Below, piece after piece: positions 7,806 through 16,102 of a stretch of DNA of 40,928 nt. Source of the stretch: an uncultured Methylobacillus sp. GTDB lineage: Bacteria > Pseudomonadota > Gammaproteobacteria > Burkholderiales > Methylophilaceae. The first letter of the stretch is position 1. Every line of letters starts with the position of its first letter. The translations under genes were made by a program, and so were the position numbers. Location: NCBI GenBank assembly GCA_946478865.1, contig CAMLDO010000019.1:1-40928 (forward strand), written 5' to 3'. The notes under the pieces were generated by a model. That model was given only the letters and a program-made list of their open reading frames with translations, was not told the DNA's origin and did not search any database.

Positions 7806-8963
7806 TCAAACGATGAACTTGGATACCAGTTCGTTGAGGTGGCCGGCCTTCTGCGAGAGGTCTTGCGACATCGAGTGGAAGGAATTGGCTTCATCGGCAT
7901 TCTGACGGGACAGGCCTTCGATATAAGTCACGGCTTCGGTGATGCCGCCGGTGGCTGCTTCCTGCTGCGCGGTCAGTTCGGCGATAGCATCGGACAAAGT
8001 CACGATTTCCTGAACCGCGCCAACGATGCCATTCAGGGCATTCTCGGCCGACTTGGCGCTGCTAGCTGCGGCGTTGGCATCCTGCTGCTTTTCCTGCACG
8101 GTCTTGGCAACCTGATGCGACTTGCCCTGCAGGCTGGTAATGATCTGGGTAATTTCTTCGGTGGACTTGCTGGTACGCTGCGACAGATTGCGCACCTCAT
8201 CGGCCACGACCGCGAAACCGCGTCCCGCTTCACCAGCACGCGCCGCTTCGATCGCAGCGTTCAAGGCCAGCAGGTTGGTCTGCTCGGAAATGTCGCGAAT
8301 GACCTGCATCACGGAGCTGATCTTGTTGATTTCGTCCTGCAGGGAGGTAATCGACTCGGCGATGCCCTGCACGTCGTTGGAGATGGTTTCGAGAGAGTTG
8401 ATGGTCTCGCCGACCACCTTGCTGCCGCCGACCGCTGCCGTATTGGCTTCCTTGGCGGAAGAGGCGACGCGAGTGGCTTGGGCAGACACCTCCTTGACCT
8501 GATTCGCAAGCTGCATGATGCTGGCCGCGATCTGATGGGTATGTTCGCCCTGACTGGCGATGGCTTCCTTGGTGCGAAGCGCCATCGTACTCATGTTGTC
8601 GGCCGAGTGGCCCAGCTCCTGGGAGGTTTCGGTAACACCCTTGATGAGGACGGAAACACCCTTGCGTGCGCGGTCGGACTCGTAAGCCATCCAGGCAAAA
8701 TCATCCTTCCCCTGCAAGCCAAATTTCTGGGAGAGATTGCCTCCGGCGATGGTTTGCAAATTGCGTGCGATAGCATCGGCGCGATGGGCGGAACGATACC
8801 CGAACCATAGTGCAGTCACGACGTTGAGTATCAGGAAAACGAGAATCACGGGCCAGGAATTATCGAAGTACACCGCGACAAAGCCGATCGCTTCAAGAAG
8901 AGACAGCATCAGGAACTGTTTCTTGAGGTTCAGCTGCTGTACGATTTTTTCCAAGATGTTCAT
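7806..8963 (-). CDS. Methyl-accepting chemotaxis protein without periplasmic sensor domain
   Basis: This is a 385-residue chemoreceptor. The start at 8963 follows a GGGAAAGAG ribosome site; a longer frame to 9002 adds 13 unlikely residues. Two hydrophobic helices (about 17-33 and 36-54) are joined by only a few residues, so there is no ligand-binding periplasmic domain. A short HAMP-like linker follows ([22 protein letters not shown]), then a long cytoplasmic coiled-coil. The signalling tip is the canonical [19 protein letters not shown] followed by [20 protein letters not shown], which contacts CheA/CheW. No che genes are nearby. It may sense a membrane or cytoplasmic signal such as redox state, but that is inference. 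It converges on panD with a shared terminator. Confidence 0.93.
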   Translation of the reverse strand: MNILEKIVQQLNLKKQFLMLSLLEAIGFVAVYFDNSWPVILVFLILNVVTALWFGYRSAHRADAIARNLQTIAGGNLSQKFGLQGKDDFAWMAYESDRARKGVSVLIKGVTETSQELGHSADNMSTMALRTKEAIASQGEHTHQIAASIMQLANQVKEVSAQATRVASSAKEANTAAVGGSKVVGETINSLETISNDVQGIAESITSLQDEINKISSVMQVIRDISEQTNLLALNAAIEAARAGEAGRGFAVVADEVRNLSQRTSKSTEEITQIITSLQGKSHQVAKTVQEKQQDANAAASSAKSAENALNGIVGAVQEIVTLSDAIAELTAQQEAATGGITEAVTYIEGLSRQNADEANSFHSMSQDLSQKAGHLNELVSKFIV

Positions 8964-9042
8964 ATCTCTTTCCCAATTCCCATATTTAGTCTGGGTGCCC
9001 AAGGCAATACCCCATTCGAGGTATTTTAGCCATTTTGGCTAG

Positions 9043-9735
9043 TTAGGGGCAAACAATATTCCCTATTCCCTCGCGCCTCAACATTGATTCGGCGCGAGAA
9101 AAATCCGGCTGTTCCTCATAGGATACGACACCCAGGCAAGGGGCTGGGATTCTTTTCTCAAGAGACTGCAAATTCTCTTGAAAGGCAGACATTTGCGGAT
9201 CGATTGTGTTTGCAATCCAGCCTGCGAGTTTCAGGCCGCGTGCAAAAATGCATTCCGCGGTAAGCAAGGCATGACTGAGGCAACCGAGCCGCATGCCTAC
9301 GACCAAAATGACGGGCAGAGCCAGCCTTGCCGCGAGATCGGCGGTATCCTCGCTGTCGTTCAAGGGCACACGGAAGCCGCCCACGCCTTCGACCACCACG
9401 ATATCGGCGGCAGCCGCTGCCTGGCAGAACGCCTCCAGAATAGGCTGCATTTCGATGCGTTGCCCTGCCATATCTGCCGCAATATGCGGCGCCAGCGGGG
9501 GTTCGAAAGCGTAAGGGTTGATAATTTCCAGGGGCAGCGCCACATTGCTCGCCGCACGCAGTTGCGCGACATCGTCGGACAACAGACGGCCATTCTTCCA
9601 CTCGCAGCCGGCTGCGACCGGTTTCAGCCCGACTGAGCGATAACCCTCGAGTGCAAAATGATGTACCAGCGCCGAGGAAATCAGCGTTTTCCCGACACCG
9701 GTATCGGTACCGGTCACGAAAAACCCATGCTTCAT
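9043..9735 (-). CDS. bioD: Dethiobiotin synthetase
   Basis: BioD closes the ureido ring of dethiobiotin from 7,8-diaminopelargonate, CO2 and ATP. The 230-residue protein begins MKHGFFVTGTDTGVGKT, with the P-loop at residues 9-17. It continues with SVGLKPVAAGCEW (conserved lysine), PYAFEPPLAPHIAA and VVEGVGGFRVPLN, all BioD hallmarks. It is the last gene of the minus-strand biotin operon and overlaps bioC by ATGA. No bioA-type aminotransferase is in the window, so that step must be encoded elsewhere. Confidence 0.96.
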   Translation of the reverse strand: MKHGFFVTGTDTGVGKTLISSALVHHFALEGYRSVGLKPVAAGCEWKNGRLLSDDVAQLRAASNVALPLEIINPYAFEPPLAPHIAADMAGQRIEMQPILEAFCQAAAAADIVVVEGVGGFRVPLNDSEDTADLAARLALPVILVVGMRLGCLSHALLTAECIFARGLKLAGWIANTIDPQMSAFQENLQSLEKRIPAPCLGVVSYEEQPDFSRAESMLRREGIGNIVCP

Positions 9736-10610
9736 CGGCGATGCAGCCTGATAACCTGCGAACCGTCAGGCAGATGCTCGTTCAAGGCAGCGCTCTTCCA
9801 GGCGTGCCCGTAAATCACTTCAAAGGTAGCGGGCAGCTTGCCCTCGCTGCGGAAGCGCTCATAACGCTCGGTCAGTGCTGCGAGAAAGCCTTTGCCCTCC
9901 AGCCCGCGTCGTCGGCCTTGCGCCGCATTGCGCGCACCTATGGCCTTGAGATCGCGCATCACGCCCAACACATCGTCGTAGGTGAGCACGAAATGCTCGA
10001 CATCCATCACCGGCGCGGAGAAACCTGCGCGTACCAGTGCGTCACCGATGTCATGCATGTCGATGAAGCGGCTGACGTGCACGTGCGCAGGATCGGCTGC
10101 GCTCGCTTCACGCAACTCCTTGAGCGTATCCGGACCGAAAGTGCTGAACATCAGCAAACCTTCCGGCCGCAGCACACGCGCCATTTCGCCGAAGGCCTGA
10201 TCGAGATCGTTGCACCACTGAATGGCAAGGTTGGACCAGACGAGATCCATGCTCCCAGCCTGCAGCGGAAGGCTTTCGATATCGGCGCACAGTGCGCTGC
10301 GGCGTCCGGGAATGAAACGCCGCCACCACGGATCGGCTGCGGCTGTCATGCGCAACATGCCGAGCGCAATGTCGAGCGCAAAGACATGACTACCCTTGTA
10401 ACGCTCCTCCAGCGCACGCGCGGCATGGCCGGTGCCGGTGCCTGCGTCCAGGATGCGGGCAGGAGCGATCTTCGTGTAGTCCAGCCGTTCCAGCATGCGT
10501 ACACGCACTTCCTTCTGCAACACGGCAGCCGCGTCGTAGCTGGTCGCGGCGCGGTCGAAGGAGGCGCGAACGCGTGCCTTGTCTATCGTGTATTCGTCCT
10601 GCGGGTTCAA
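9732..10610 (-). CDS. bioC: Malonyl-[acyl-carrier protein] O-methyltransferase
   Basis: BioC methylates malonyl-ACP so that the fatty acid machinery can build pimeloyl-ACP methyl ester. The 292-residue protein is a SAM-dependent methyltransferase: N-terminal DKARVRASFDRAATSYDAAAVLQ typical of BioC, motif I ILDAGTGTGHAARAL (~53-67), then SMDLVWSNLAIQWCNDLDQAF and RPEGLLMFSTFGPDTLKELR. Both ends overlap neighbours by four bases (bioH before, bioD after). It acts as a pair with the BioH esterase encoded just upstream. Confidence 0.93.
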   Translation of the reverse strand: MNPQDEYTIDKARVRASFDRAATSYDAAAVLQKEVRVRMLERLDYTKIAPARILDAGTGTGHAARALEERYKGSHVFALDIALGMLRMTAAADPWWRRFIPGRRSALCADIESLPLQAGSMDLVWSNLAIQWCNDLDQAFGEMARVLRPEGLLMFSTFGPDTLKELREASAADPAHVHVSRFIDMHDIGDALVRAGFSAPVMDVEHFVLTYDDVLGVMRDLKAIGARNAAQGRRRGLEGKGFLAALTERYERFRSEGKLPATFEVIYGHAWKSAALNEHLPDGSQVIRLHRR

Positions 10611-11395
10611 ATCGCGGTCTCCGCGGGGTTGGTTTCTTTCAGGAATGCCTGCACCGCCTGCATGAAGGTATCAGGGTGCGACAGGAAGGGGGCATGCGAA
10701 GCGCCTTCGATGACGTGCAGCCGCGCGTTCGGCAATTGCGTAGCCATCCAGCGCGAGGCATCGGCAGGCGCGAGCGTGTCGCGGCTGCCATGGATCAACA
10801 GTACTGGCTGTTCCAGGCGCGGCAGCTGCGTACGCAGGTCGGTATCGAGCAGAATGTCCAATGCATCCTGCAATACCGCGGGATGCGGCGCCGGACGCGC
10901 GAAAAAGCGCTCCTTCAGGTCGCGCAGCAAAGTGCGGGAGGCCTCCCCGCCAAATGCCTGCAGTCCGAGGAAGCGTGCCATCGTCTCGTGATAATCGTTG
11001 GCGACCTGGGATGCGAACTGGCGAAACACTTCGGGCGCGACGGCAGCTTGCCAGTCTTCGACCTGCACGAAGCGCGGCGTGGAGCCGATCAAGGCCAGCC
11101 TGCCCACCTGCCGGGGGTGATCCAGTGCCAGCCGAATGGCAATTTGGCCGCCGAGCGACCAGCCGAACACAGTGGAATTCTCAGGCAATTCGCCCGCCAG
11201 CGTCTCCGTCAAATGCTTGAGATCGTAAGGCGTGATCGGTTTGCTGTACCCCATGCCTGGGAGATCGACCACATGCACGCGATACTCCCGCGCCAGCTGG
11301 TCGTGTACGCCCGACCATACGCCTCCATGCATACCCCAGCCATGGAGCAGGACAATGTTCTCCCCTTGCCCGCCGGTTTCTATATGCAGGCTCAT
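10607..11395 (-). CDS. bioH: Pimeloyl-[acyl-carrier protein] methyl ester esterase
   Basis: BioH removes the methyl group that BioC adds, releasing pimeloyl-ACP for BioF. The 262-residue alpha/beta hydrolase has the oxyanion-hole motif VLLHGWGMHGGVW (residues ~15-27), the nucleophile elbow GWSLGG with S80, the acid D206 in HGSRDTLAP and H234 in GASHAPFL, i.e. a complete triad. It overlaps bioF and bioC by ATGA. Its place between bioF and bioC supports BioH rather than a generic hydrolase. Confidence 0.93.
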   Translation of the reverse strand: MSLHIETGGQGENIVLLHGWGMHGGVWSGVHDQLAREYRVHVVDLPGMGYSKPITPYDLKHLTETLAGELPENSTVFGWSLGGQIAIRLALDHPRQVGRLALIGSTPRFVQVEDWQAAVAPEVFRQFASQVANDYHETMARFLGLQAFGGEASRTLLRDLKERFFARPAPHPAVLQDALDILLDTDLRTQLPRLEQPVLLIHGSRDTLAPADASRWMATQLPNARLHVIEGASHAPFLSHPDTFMQAVQAFLKETNPAETAI

Positions 11396-12564
11396 GCCTC
11401 GGCCTCCGCGGAATGTATGGCCTCGATAAGACGTCGCACATCTTCCGCCGTATGCGCCGCAGATAGCGTGATGCGGAGGCGCGCCGTTCCCTGTGGCACG
11501 GTGGGAGGACGAATTGCGGGCACCAATATGCCGCGTGCGCGCAGTTTTTCACTGGCTCGCAGCGCATCCTCGTTGCTGCCTACGATCAAAGGCTGAATGG
11601 GCGTAACGGAAGGATCGAGGCGCCACTTCGTCAGGTTCAACCCGCTACGAAGGGTATTCACCAGGCTGCGAAGATGGGCTCGACGCTGGGGCTCCGTGCG
11701 AATAATGGGCAGCGCAGCCAATAATGCAGCGGCCAGCGCCGGCGGCATGGCTGTCGTAAAGATGTAGGTGCGGGCTTTCTGGATCAGGTATTCGATCAGC
11801 TCAGGCTCGCCGGCCACAAATGCGCCCGAAACGCCGGCAGCCTTGCCCAGAGTCGCCATGTAAATGATGCGCGGGCTTTTCACGCCGAAATGCGCCAGCG
11901 TGCCTTCCCCGTGCTCGCCCAGCACGCCAAAACCGTGGGCATCGTCCAGCATTAGCCAGGCGTCATAACGTTCGCACAGCGCCAGCAATTCGGGCACTGG
12001 AGCGATATCGCCATCCATGCTGAACACCGCATCGGCGATCACCAGCTTGCGCTTGGCCGGGCTTTGCGCGAGCTGTCTTTCCAGCGCGGCAACGTCATTG
12101 TGCGCATAGCGATGCAGGTCCGCCCGCGACAGCACGGCCGCATCGTTTAGCGAGGCATGGTTGAGGCGATCGGCAAAAATCGCATCCCCGCGACCGACCA
12201 GCGCAGAAACGATGCCCAGGTTAGCCATATAGCCAGTGGAGAAAAACAGCGCACGCGGCAGGCCGACGAACGCGGCCAAGGCCTCTTCCAGTTCGTGATG
12301 CAGTCGATGATGGCCGGTGATGAGGTGCGAAGCACCGCCGCCGACGCCAGCCTCGGTCGCAGCCTGCTGCAACGCGGCAATCAGCGTCGGATGGCTCGCC
12401 AATCCGAGGTAATCATTGCTGCAGAAGGATAATATTTCTTCGCCATCCACATGCAGGACAGGCTGCTGCCTGCCGGCCACGATCCGCCGCGCGCGTAGCA
12501 GGCCTTGGGAGGCGCGGGCATCGATTTCATCCCGGAGCACGCGAAACGGATCTGAAGCGGTCAT
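11392..12564 (-). CDS. bioF: 8-amino-7-oxononanoate synthase
   Basis: BioF condenses pimeloyl-ACP/CoA with alanine, PLP-dependent, to 8-amino-7-oxononanoate. The 390-residue protein is full length. It shows SFCSNDYLGLASHP (~46-59), GVGGGASHLITGHHRLHHELE, DDAHGFGVLGEHGEG and the PLP lysine K241 in ATLGKAAGVSG. It begins 33 bases after bioB and overlaps bioH by four bases at its end. Confidence 0.96.
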   Translation of the reverse strand: MTASDPFRVLRDEIDARASQGLLRARRIVAGRQQPVLHVDGEEILSFCSNDYLGLASHPTLIAALQQAATEAGVGGGASHLITGHHRLHHELEEALAAFVGLPRALFFSTGYMANLGIVSALVGRGDAIFADRLNHASLNDAAVLSRADLHRYAHNDVAALERQLAQSPAKRKLVIADAVFSMDGDIAPVPELLALCERYDAWLMLDDAHGFGVLGEHGEGTLAHFGVKSPRIIYMATLGKAAGVSGAFVAGEPELIEYLIQKARTYIFTTAMPPALAAALLAALPIIRTEPQRRAHLRSLVNTLRSGLNLTKWRLDPSVTPIQPLIVGSNEDALRASEKLRARGILVPAIRPPTVPQGTARLRITLSAAHTAEDVRRLIEAIHSAEAEA

Positions 12565-12597
12565 GGCGAGAGGGAGGGCGAATGCCCTCCCCTTGGA

Positions 12598-13584
12598 CTA
12601 ATTGGACTGGTTGATGCCGAGCTTGGCGAACAGCGCCTGATCGGCTTCGACGTCAGGGTTGCCGGTGGTCAGCAGCTTTTCGCCGTAGAAGACCGAATTC
12701 GCCCCCGCGAGGAAGCATAGCGCCTGCAAACTTTCCGGCATGCTCTGGCGACCGGCGGACAGCCGCACGTGGCTTTGCGGCATGGTGATGCGCGCGACGG
12801 CGATGGTACGCACGAACTCGAACGGATCGAGTTCCTCGGTGCCGTGCATGGGTGTGCCCTCGACCTGCGTGAGCATGTTGATCGGCACGCTTTCGGGCGG
12901 CGTTTCCATGTTGGCGAGCTGGGCGATGAGGCCGGCGCGCTGGTTGCGCGATTCGCCCATGCCGACGATGCCGCCGCAACACACGTTCATGCCGGTCGCG
13001 CGCACGCGGTCCAGCGTGTCCAGACGATCCTGGTAGGTGCGGGTGGAGATCACATCGCCGTAGTACTCGGGAGCAGTGTCCAGGTTGTGGTTGTAGTAAT
13101 CGAGGCCGGCTTCGCGCAGTTGTTCGGCCTGGCCGTCCTTGAGCATGCCCAGCGTGGCGCAGGTTTCGAGGCCCAGCGCCTTTACCTCGGCGATCATCTT
13201 GAGCACCGGCTCCAGATCCTTCTGCTTCGGACCGCGCCACGCAGCGCCCATGCAGAAGCGCTGTGCGCCGCTATCCTTGGCCGCCTTGGCGGCAGCGACC
13301 ACGTCATCCAATGCCATGAGGTCCTCGTTCTCGACGCCGGTATGGTAGCGCGCGGATTGCGGGCAGTAGCCGCAGTCCTCGGAGCAGCCGCCGGTCTTGA
13401 TCGACAGCAGCGTGCTCACCTGTACCTCGTTCGGGTTGAAGTGCTCGCGATGCACGCTTTGCGCGCGGAACATCAGGTCGTTGAAGGGCAATTCGAACAG
13501 CGCGGCGATTTCCGCGACGGTCCAGCGCTCGGCAGCCGGCTTGGCCTTGGCAGGCCGGACGAATTCAATGGTGTTTTCAAGCAT
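12598..13584 (-). CDS. bioB: Biotin synthase
   Basis: BioB is the radical-SAM enzyme that inserts sulfur into dethiobiotin. The 328-residue protein has the [4Fe-4S] cluster motif [12 protein letters not shown] with C67, C71 and C74, the [13 protein letters not shown] segment (conserved Asn and Asp of the dethiobiotin pocket) and [11 protein letters not shown]. Its ATG (13582-13584) lies inside the last codons of the upstream membrane gene (8-base overlap), so the two are translationally coupled. The stop is followed within 35 bases by bioF. Confidence 0.97.
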   Translation of the reverse strand: MLENTIEFVRPAKAKPAAERWTVAEIAALFELPFNDLMFRAQSVHREHFNPNEVQVSTLLSIKTGGCSEDCGYCPQSARYHTGVENEDLMALDDVVAAAKAAKDSGAQRFCMGAAWRGPKQKDLEPVLKMIAEVKALGLETCATLGMLKDGQAEQLREAGLDYYNHNLDTAPEYYGDVISTRTYQDRLDTLDRVRATGMNVCCGGIVGMGESRNQRAGLIAQLANMETPPESVPINMLTQVEGTPMHGTEELDPFEFVRTIAVARITMPQSHVRLSAGRQSMPESLQALCFLAGANSVFYGEKLLTTGNPDVEADQALFAKLGINQSN

Positions 13585-14002
13585 GTTCAGCCTCGATAGT
13601 CATGTCCTGCCAGTTTTCCTTGTTGGCGCGCAGGATGTCGCGCACTGCCAGAGGAACGATAATCAATATGCTCGCCACCCACACCCAGACCCAGAACATC
13701 GGCAGGCGCAACGGGCCCATATGGATGATGCCGGGAATCCAGCTGGCCATTTGCGGCGAGAAATTCAGCAACACCACCAGCGAACCGACGACCCCGTAGA
13801 AACGATAGCCGCCCGGATAGAGATAATCGCGTACGCGCTGGTTGGGATGGTGGGCCACGGAAGCGTGGACGAAGATCGATGCAGCGATCCACAGCAGCAT
13901 CGGAATAATGAGGGGCATCAGCAGGACAGCGATGGATGCACAGATATTGAAGATTTTAGCCGCACGCTTCTGGTCAGCAGCGGTAATCGTTTTCGCTGTC
14001 AT
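13577..14002 (-). CDS. Small multi-pass membrane protein heading the biotin operon, function unknown
   Basis: This 141-residue protein has three to four hydrophobic stretches: about residues 18-42 ([21 protein letters not shown]), 68-84 ([14 protein letters not shown]), and 102-120 ([18 protein letters not shown]). There is a conserved-looking polar segment, [20 protein letters not shown], between the first and second. The N-terminus is cytoplasmic-looking and there is no signal peptide. I do not recognise the family. Its last eight bases overlap bioB and it is the first gene of the operon. A role in precursor or cofactor transport would be guesswork; it shows no resemblance to BioY. Confidence 0.78.
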   Translation of the reverse strand: MTAKTITAADQKRAAKIFNICASIAVLLMPLIIPMLLWIAASIFVHASVAHHPNQRVRDYLYPGGYRFYGVVGSLVVLLNFSPQMASWIPGIIHMGPLRLPMFWVWVWVASILIIVPLAVRDILRANKENWQDMTIEAEHA

Positions 14003-14028
14003 AATGGAGGCCCTATAAGAAAGCCGGA

Positions 14029-14058
14029 ATTATATCCTGTCAAAGATCGGGGCCGCAA
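14029..14058 (-). promoter_or_regulatory. Candidate promoter of the biotin operon
   Basis: On the minus strand, TTGCGG (14053-14058) and a perfect TATAAT (14029-14034) are 18 bases apart, placing the transcript start about 20 bases before the membrane gene. A TTGACA at 14038-14043 overlaps, but its paired -10 would leave almost no leader. I see no BirA-type operator (the E. coli TTGTAAACC dyad). Confidence 0.45.
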
Positions 14059-14751
14059 TTGATTGACATTAGATCAAAAATTAATCAAATCCTGCTACCG
14101 CCCTCCTGCCTGTTATGCGGCGCACGCGCAACAGAATCCCTAGTCTGTCACCACTGCGAAACCGATCTGCCCTGGCATGAGGGGCCACAATGCCCAATCT
14201 GTGCGTTGCCTACGGGAACCGGCAATATTTGCGGCAATTGCCTCAAGACCACGCCCGCATTCGACGCCACTCACGCCGTACTGGAATATCGCTTCCCCAT
14301 CAATGCCGTATTGCAGCGCTACAAGTATTCCGGCTTTCTGGCAGCCGCGCATTTAATGGGCAATCTGCTGACCCGCAAGCTGGGCGATGGCCCTCTCCCG
14401 GATTTCATCGTCCCCATGCCGCTGCACCCTGACCGCCTCAAAGAGCGCGGCTTCAATCAGGCCGTGGAAATCGGACGCATCGTCGGCAAGCGCCTGAATG
14501 TACCGCTCGCAGCAAGCCTCGCGAGACGAACGCGCCCCACTTCGCCGCAAGCCAACCTGCCTCTCAAGGAGCGGCGTCGCAACGTACGAGGCGTCTTCGC
14601 GTTCGAGGAACGTATCGACGGGAAGCGCATTGCTTTGCTGGATGATGTCATGACGACGGGAGCGAGCCTCGATGCGCTGGCCCAGACAGCAAAAAACGCT
14701 GGGGCCGAGCGCGTGGATTGCTGGGTGATCGCGCGCACCCTGCCGGAATAG
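14059..14751 (+). CDS. comF: ComF family phosphoribosyltransferase-like protein
   Basis: This 230-residue protein belongs to the ComF family, cytoplasmic proteins linked to natural transformation. It has an N-terminal zinc-ribbon region with paired cysteines (SCLLCGA, CHHCETD, CPICALP, CGNCLKT; residues ~18-70). A type I PRTase-like domain follows, containing VPMPLHPDRLKERGFNQA and the phosphoribosyl-binding loop ALLDDVMTTGASL. The start appears to be TTG at 14059, as no ATG or GTG gives the conserved N-terminus. It is divergent from the biotin operon, a common comF-bio arrangement. Its TAG stop directly abuts the stop of the opposite-strand ankyrin gene. Confidence 0.9.
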   Translation: MIDIRSKINQILLPPSCLLCGARATESLVCHHCETDLPWHEGPQCPICALPTGTGNICGNCLKTTPAFDATHAVLEYRFPINAVLQRYKYSGFLAAAHLMGNLLTRKLGDGPLPDFIVPMPLHPDRLKERGFNQAVEIGRIVGKRLNVPLAASLARRTRPTSPQANLPLKERRRNVRGVFAFEERIDGKRIALLDDVMTTGASLDALAQTAKNAGAERVDCWVIARTLPE

Positions 14752-15525
14752 CTACAGCCGCGCGCCCTTCTCGCGCATCAGCGTCGCCAGCCGCTGATGC
14801 CCCGCTTTGGCTGCCAGTTCGAGCGCGCTTTCGCCGTGACGAGTGCGCGCATTGAGATCGGCACCGCGTTCGATGAGGCGCTCCGCAATCTCCACCGTGC
14901 CGCCGGACAAGGCGAGCAGCAGCGGACTCCAGCCGAGACGGTCGCGTACGTGGATCTCGGCTCCTTTTGCGATAAGCATTTCGGCTATTTCCTTGTAGCC
15001 GCGCGTCGGCTTGCCGCAGGCAAGCAGCAAGGGTGTCAGGCCCAGTCGGTCGCGCGCATTCGGATCGGCACCTGCATTGAGCAGGATGCGGGCGATGATG
15101 GTGTAGCCCTTCTTGAGCGCCGTAACGATGGGCGGACTGCCCATGGCATCTTCCTGATGGATATTGATGCCGGCACGCACGAACAGGTCGACCATGGCCT
15201 GGTCTCCCGCATCCAGCGCGCGCTGGAATTCCCGCTGGTTGAATGTGACGCGCCGCCGCTCCAGTTCGCGCAAGGCATCGATCTGCGTTTCCGCCTCGCG
15301 CAATCTTTCCGCCTCGCGGAAATCGCGCAGCACGATGATGTCGTCCAGAACATCCTTGGGAAACCCCTGGCGCCCGCCGCGCGTATCGATGATGAGATCG
15401 CTGAAGTATGCGTCGATCTCGGACGTATCCCATAACTCGTCTATTTTCTGCAGGATACGCTCGTACTTTTGCTCAAGCGCATGCGGGTATTGCTCGCGCA
15501 GGCATTCGAACAACGGATATTTCAT
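14752..15525 (-). CDS. Ankyrin repeat protein
   Basis: This 257-residue protein has a charged helical N-terminal region (residues 1-90, rich in Arg and Glu, e.g. RDFREAERLREAETQIDALRELE) and then four to five ankyrin repeats (~95-257). Recognisable repeat cores are GDQAMVDLFVRAGINIHQED, RILLNAGADPNARDRLGLTPLLLA, AEMLIAKGAEIHVRDRLG and ERLIERGADLNARTRHGESALELA. There is no signal peptide, so a cytoplasmic protein-protein interaction role is likely. The partner is unknown. It converges on comF with no intergenic base and diverges from trmL. Confidence 0.85.
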   Translation of the reverse strand: MKYPLFECLREQYPHALEQKYERILQKIDELWDTSEIDAYFSDLIIDTRGGRQGFPKDVLDDIIVLRDFREAERLREAETQIDALRELERRRVTFNQREFQRALDAGDQAMVDLFVRAGINIHQEDAMGSPPIVTALKKGYTIIARILLNAGADPNARDRLGLTPLLLACGKPTRGYKEIAEMLIAKGAEIHVRDRLGWSPLLLALSGGTVEIAERLIERGADLNARTRHGESALELAAKAGHQRLATLMREKGARL

Positions 15526-15546
15526 CTTCTCCGGCTTTCAACGGCA

Positions 15547-15586
15547 TAATTGAATTAGTCGCGCCAACGCGGCCATCGTTCAATTA
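15547..15586. repeat. 8-bp inverted repeat between divergent genes
   Basis: TAATTGAA (15547-15554) and TTCAATTA (15579-15586) face each other 24 bases apart in the 76-base gap between the ankyrin gene and trmL. Centres are 32 bases apart, about three DNA turns. It could be an operator for a dimeric regulator or chance in a short AT-rich patch. Confidence 0.35.
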
Positions 15587-15601
15587 CCAGGCCTTCGATT
15601 C

Positions 15602-16066
15602 ATGTTTCATCTCGTGCTGTTCCAACCCGAAATCCCTCCCAACACCGGCAACATCATCCGTCTTTGCGCCAATACCGGAGCGACATTGCACCTGGTCGAA
15701 CCACTGGGATTCGCATTGGAGGACAAGCAATTGAAGCGCGCGGGGCTGGACTACCATGAATACGCGACGCTCAAGGTGCACCGTGACTGGGCCGCCTGCC
15801 TGGCTGCGCTGGAAGGGCGCCGCATGTTTGCGTTATCGACGCGCGGAAGCCGCCCCTATCAGGAGGTGGAATACCGGGAAGGAGATGTGTTCGTGTTCGG
15901 TCCGGAAACGCGAGGCCTGCCGCAGGAACTGCTGGAAACGTTTCCGCCGGAACAGCGCATTCGACTGCCGATGCTGCCGCATAGCCGCAGCCTCAATCTC
16001 TCGAACTCGGCGGCAGTGATTACTTACGAAGCCTGGCGGCAGAACGGGTTTGCGGAAGGAAAGTAA
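15602..16066 (+). CDS. trmL: tRNA (cytidine/uridine-34-2'-O)-methyltransferase
   Basis: TrmL methylates the wobble ribose of tRNA-Leu isoacceptors. The 154-residue SPOUT-fold protein has the standard motifs: LFQPEIPPNTGNIIRLCANTG at the N-terminus, FVFGPETRGLP near residues 97-107, and the C-terminal knot RLPMLPHSRSLNLSNSAAVITYEAWRQ. Length and motifs match TrmL (YibK) rather than the longer TrmH group. In E. coli trmL is also near gpsA-secB-grxC, so the neighbourhood agrees. Confidence 0.95.
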   Translation: MFHLVLFQPEIPPNTGNIIRLCANTGATLHLVEPLGFALEDKQLKRAGLDYHEYATLKVHRDWAACLAALEGRRMFALSTRGSRPYQEVEYREGDVFVFGPETRGLPQELLETFPPEQRIRLPMLPHSRSLNLSNSAAVITYEAWRQNGFAEGK

Positions 16067-16102
16067 TAAACCGGGCGCAGAATGGCGCCGCGCCCGCAAA
16101 GC

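Noticed and set aside
7788..8810. 340-residue plus-strand open frame opposite the chemoreceptor
   Set aside because: It is an antisense shadow; it starts within the terminator palindrome and repeats the heptad periodicity of the receptor in reverse.
9027..9041. Hairpin TAGCCA-TTT-TGGCTA after bioD
   Set aside because: The stem is six bases and is followed by A-rich rather than T-rich sequence in the bioD direction, so I did not call a terminator.
16072..16096. Hairpin CGGGCGC...GCGCCCG between trmL and gpsA
   Set aside because: There is no T-run on either strand and the loop is 11 bases; not a convincing intrinsic terminator, though it may weakly stall polymerase.
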